From: Beroe ovata
Taxonomy: Eukaryota; Ctenophora; Nuda; Beroida; Beroidae
Assembly (NCBI GenBank): GCA_946803715.1
Contig: CAMPET010000101.1
Coordinates: 1 to 64,000 of the forward strand
Length of the DNA: 64,000 nt
Direction of reading: 5' to 3'
Shown here: piece after piece, positions 60,405-64,000 of the stretch
Layout: each line of letters opens with the position of its first letter
Position numbering within the stretch: the first letter of the stretch is position 1
Program-made: the position numbers and the translations under genes
The notes under the pieces: model-generated
The model's database searches: none
The model's input: the letters and a program-made list of their open reading frames with translations, nothing else
What the model was told of the DNA's origin: nothing

Positions 60405-60734
60405 TATGGCGGATCAGAAGGCTCACCCGGAATTTTATCTCTGAAAAATAAAATTTGACCCCCTGATCCACACCTGGATCACAGGGTTCATCTTAGGCGA
60501 CCCTTCTGATACACGTGGCACTTCTCTGGGGTCAAGTCAAAATTTTTGATCCTCCTGATCTACCTTAGGTGGATCAGGAGGGTCACTGAAATCGAGTTTG
60601 ACCCCAGGCCAGAGAAGTGCCACGTGGGTCAAAAGGGTCACCTAATATGAACCCTGTGATCCACGTGTGGATCAGAGGGGTCAAAATATATTACTCAGTG
60701 ATAAAATTCCTGGTGAGCCTTCTGATCCGCCATA
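60405..60734. mobile_element. 330 bp fold-back element (MITE-like) with TA ends
   Basis: The element begins TATGGCGGATCAGAAGG and ends with its reverse complement CCTTCTGATCCGCCATA. Inversion symmetry extends almost to the centre near 60570 with scattered mismatches (about 165 bp arms). There is no coding capacity. TA at both ends suggests TA target-site insertion as in Tc1/mariner-type MITEs. It sits about 160 bp upstream of the gene K start, within its likely promoter, and could form a long hairpin if transcribed. Confidence 0.85.
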
Positions 60735-60929
60735 GAACACACTCCCTTCCATATTGCCAAAGCACACCTCATGATAAAGAGTCTAACAATTCAGTTCCAT
60801 TTCTGATAGAAAATGTGGCAAAAATAAACAGAAAAGAGACAAGCCACGGAGCGCGAATTATAAATAAGTATTTCAGCGTGGAAATGGAGCAGCCGCCAGC
60901 CAAATATACTTGGACTTGTCAAGTAATGC

Positions 60930-61440
60930 TTGACCGCCGCGCAAATGAGTTTGCGCCGCGCGCGCGAAATGGAATCTTGACATTTTGACAGGGTTCATAT
61001 ATTTTATCATCAATTGATTTGTCAATCGATGATAGACTAAAGACTTGTCAGGTTTTATCAGCTTACCTCTTGTCTGGCGATGCAAGACCGCTGATGCAAG
61101 CCGCTGTCTGGGAATAAGTTTGCGCCGGGCCGCGCGCGCGCAAAACGAAATTCTCGACAGGGTCTATCATCGATCGACAATTTACCTTTATAGCTTTGCT
61201 TTGTTATTCGCGCACGCACCTTCATCGAAGGCCGAAACAGGTTTCGGCTTTCGACTGTTCTAGCGCTGCGTGACACTCCGCGCGCCCTGCGCGTACCTCC
61301 GTGGTTTCTACGACTTTTCAGTTCACTGAGTAGAACTAGAATTACAGGGGCGCGCAACGCGAACGTGTGCACACGTCTTCGACATTGCATTCGATGACAC
61401 TGACATTGACAGATGAAGCTAAGGCGCGCGCAAGAGAAAC
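60930..61440. repeat. GC-rich island with duplicated GTTTGCGCCG-CGCGCG block
   Basis: A block of about 45 bp containing GTTTGCGCCG, a CGCGCG run and a (T/C)(T/C)GACAGGGT end occurs at 60949-60993 and again at 61118-61163. Between them, inverted repeats ATCATCAATTGAT/AATCGATGAT flank a short loop. The area is far richer in CpG than its surroundings. No gene recognised. Confidence 0.6.
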
Positions 61441-61540
61441 AGAGGTCAGATAAAATCTGACATTTGCAATGATAGCTCTGTCGAGGCGCATTTTATTCTT
61501 ACACTGACACAGCATCAGCGGTTTGGCATCGCTCGACAAT

Positions 61541-62812
61541 CATGATCAATCGACAAACGAAACTTTGATTTTTGGCGCCCTAAAAATTACATCAATTCGA
61601 AGATTTTCGGTATTGGATGATGTGCATCACGACCACTCTTAGTCTTACCAATGCAGTCAATGGAACCCAATAAATATTAAATTGAAAATTCTACCGTACC
61701 ACTCCCAACTTTTTATGTCATTGATCCAAATTCAGGCTTCAGATGAGGAAATGAATTAATGATTAAATTCCTCTGAATCATGATAGATGATTGATATCTT
61801 GTCTCTCATACTACTAGTACTCCAGAAGTGCTCAAAAGTCAAAATTAGGGTACTGCAAAGTCGATGATTTCGGTTCTTCTCATGGCATTGATCTCCCAGC
61901 TCTCAAATCGTCACTGCACGAGCCTGGCAAAGCTGGCAGCATGGCTATGGGGCATGGAGCGGCGGCGATGTGCTACATGCTACAAGTGCTACTTAAGACT
62001 AGAAAAACTAGAACATAAAACTGAAATAATAAAGTCTATACAACTTACAAAGACAATGCAACTTATAATCATATCATCAGTTACTGCTACCTAATAGAAC
62101 TGTATCGCCCTGTAAGTGTAACAACCTATTTCAAAACTAGGGGAGCACAGTAGAGGTCATTCGATATCATTATCAATACGTCATTGTGCACCAAAGTCGG
62201 ACTAACATAATCCTGAATTCTATCATAATAGTGCTGCGATGATAATCTTACTGATAAGCCTCACGGCAATGTCGTTAACCGCGGACAAACAAATACTGCT
62301 ACATTAGTCGTCAAGTTCAACCAATAACTACTTCTTTCTAGGGTCGTTAAACATAATCATAGCTATTCTTTGAAATTGTAGTCTTGCTTTATCTAAATTA
62401 GTTGTTTTCCATGATAACAGAGGCTTATCATAAATAAATCAATTTCAAAAGTTGATTAATCATATTGGTGATCAGTAATCAGTGCTTGCTTTGATTTCAT
62501 TGTCCGACCCACTGAACAGGGATTAAGTGCGTTCCAAAATATTTCATAAATTATCCTAATTATCACAGCTAGTGGGCCTATGTTGTTATTATCAACGACA
62601 AAACGCTTTATTCGACGTGCAGACTGCCGCCCTTCGGAATGTCACTGGAACTAGCGGTCGCCTATACATTGAAAACTAACGCAGTGTTGGTAGAAACTGT
62701 CCTCGTCCATTGAACACTGTCCAACACCCGCACACACACACATATATATCTATTTACAAGTCCTCAATAGTGGTAATAAATAAGGGAGTGGCCACACCTG
62801 CTCTCAATCTAC
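61541..62812. other. AT-rich intergenic DNA
   Basis: About 1.3 kb with no recognisable gene; short + strand ORFs are not protein-like. A small CACACA/TATATA tract is at 62731-62750. Confidence 0.45.
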
Positions 62813-63848
62813 CTCTTGTTCCGCAGTGTGAATCTGATGGAGGATTTGCTTCAGCGCGTCCAGGGTGGCGTGATAGGAAGAGTGTCCAGAGGAGGGGCTG
62901 GCGTGATACGGGGCTTGTTCAGAAGAGGGGGCGGCGTGATAGGGATCTCCAGTGTTTTGTAGAGTGGAGGAAATGAGATAGAAGAAGTGTGCCCCATCGG
63001 CAGCACTAACATTCGTCACATCTTCTACTGTACTCATCTGATGGATGGATGGTGAGGATCGAAAACAATAACCAAGAATATACAAACAAACAAACAAACA
63101 AGCAAAGAAAATAAACTATTAATTAACGAACAGGAAAAAGAAACAAGAAAACAAACAAACCTCTTGAGTATTTGGCAAGGGAGGGTAGCTCAAGATAGCG
63201 TCCAGGTATGCCAAGACGTCCTTCCTTTTGATGGACTTGGCCACATTCACCAGAGCAGACTTGGTGTCCGGGCTCATGGAGAGAAGGTCCCGGTCGTTAG
63301 GGCGGTACAGTCGGAGGGAGTAGAACCGGACAAACATGATCGTCCTGGGGATGGTGTATTGGTTATTGAGCGTCACTAATTTGGTGTGGGGAGAGTCTGT
63401 GTGATTGAGTATAGGGAGAGAAAGGGGGTGTTAACAAGTTGAGTGTGAGTAATTGAGTGTATAGTAGTTGAGTTTCGGGACTAAGGAGGGAGGAGTGTTA
63501 TTGAGTGGAGAGAGGGGGGAGAGTGGCGAGTCAGTCTAACAACGAGTAATTTGACAGGTGATTAGGTAATTGGCCAGTAATTAGGAAATTAGATGGTAGT
63601 TAGAGTAGCCATGTTCCCAACGAGTGAAAAGAGCGGGGAGTGACTTACTGTAAGACAGCTGCCTGACTGGAGGTATCGCCGGGCCACTTCTTGTTTATCT
63701 CGGCGAGCATGTGCAAGATGACAACCCTGACTTGGGGAGGAATGTCGGATACGGATCTCACCAATGCCTCCATCACTCTGTTCTTATCCTCGATCACGAG
63801 GTCCCTCGCTTTCTCCTCATCTATCGATGACGAGCTGTCTGCTCGGGC
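62813..63848 (-). CDS. unidentified helical protein, internal/3' exons (partial)
   Basis: Three exons with good splice borders: 63649..63848, 63161..63396 and 62813..63037. The last two join in phase (PNTQE then MSTVEDV). The protein is rich in amphipathic helices (VRVVILHMLAEINKKW, DVLAYLDAILSYPP), as in HEAT/ARM-type scaffolds, followed by a YHAAPSS/YHASPSS repeat and LDALKQILHQIH. The junction 63649/63396 does not keep phase with the strong GTAAGT donor, so a short exon may be missed or another donor used. Exons continue beyond 64000 and probably below 62813. I cannot name the family. Confidence 0.55.
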
Positions 63849-63876
63849 CTGAAATACGTGACATGGTTACAGTGTG

Positions 63877-63952
63877 GTCACCATGATGACATCACAAAGT
63901 GGTAACGGGTAACCATAGTGGTAACCAGAGTGGTAACCAGAGTGGTTACCAG
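63877..63952. repeat. GGTAACCAGAGT tandem repeat
   Basis: Several 12 bp units of GTGGTAACCAGA/GTAACCATAGT in an intron of the 3' gene, with GGTAACC palindromes. Simple tandem expansion. Confidence 0.6.
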
Positions 63953-64000
63953 TGTTCACTGCACTCTGAGTCCCACAGCGAGGAATACTCGATCGTTTGT

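Overview
The window is animal nuclear DNA. Genes are split by short GT-AG introns (about 60-850 bp). They encode recognisably metazoan proteins: V-ATPase subunit d, an SLC6 transporter, TADA3, the zinc-finger RNA-binding protein ZFR, and the mitochondrial inner-membrane peptidase IMMP1L. The compact layout suggests a small-genome invertebrate. A sponge-like early-branching animal fits, but the sequence alone does not fix the taxon. Eight single 'n' characters (5511, 9809, 10586, 11388, 23551, 31068, 35633, 38625) mark contig joins.

Region 1 (1-20.5 kb). The unit is the 3' part of the V-ATPase d gene, then a 209-residue C-CAP/cofactor-C-like beta-helix protein (both + strand), then a convergent SLC6 transporter (- strand). 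This unit is present as one full and several partial copies joined at the 'n' characters. Two of the joined pieces are exact repeats of sequence found elsewhere in the window, and copies differ mainly in introns. The best reading is unmerged haplotypes laid end to end. One haplotype carries a roughly 0.9 kb insertion (about 14938-15850) that the other lacks. The SLC6 gene is complete (11 coding exons, 598 aa).

Region 2 (21.5-38.4 kb, - strand). A complete TADA3 gene (9 exons, 399 aa) is followed by about 4 kb of largely noncoding, palindrome-rich DNA. A complete ZFR gene follows (18 exons, 1022 aa; three U1-like fingers plus a C-terminal DZF domain). The ZFR 3' half (last 9 exons) is duplicated downstream across an 'n', again most simply explained as an allelic copy.

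Region 3 (38.6-60.3 kb, - strand). Eleven tightly packed, same-strand genes, most with one coding exon. IMMP1L and a two-span probable mitochondrial membrane protein are conserved. One is a basic-tailed protein I cannot name. Eight are zinc-finger or zinc-ribbon proteins, several with Ser/Arg-rich or low-complexity N-termini. They share short blocks: a C-x2-C...H...H finger followed by G-x-W-W/R, a WCI-x-C second finger, an EWC-(L/M)-WE tail, and an upstream D-V-K/A-x-(I/L) helix. The largest (1231 aa) has three U1-like fingers arranged like ZFR but no DZF domain. This looks like a lineage-specific tandem expansion of putative RNA-binding zinc-finger proteins beside ZFR. It is the most novel-looking content of the window.

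Region 4 (60.3-64 kb). A 330 bp near-perfect fold-back element with TA ends, a short GC-rich repeat island, AT-rich intergenic DNA, and the 3' exons of a - strand gene I cannot identify.
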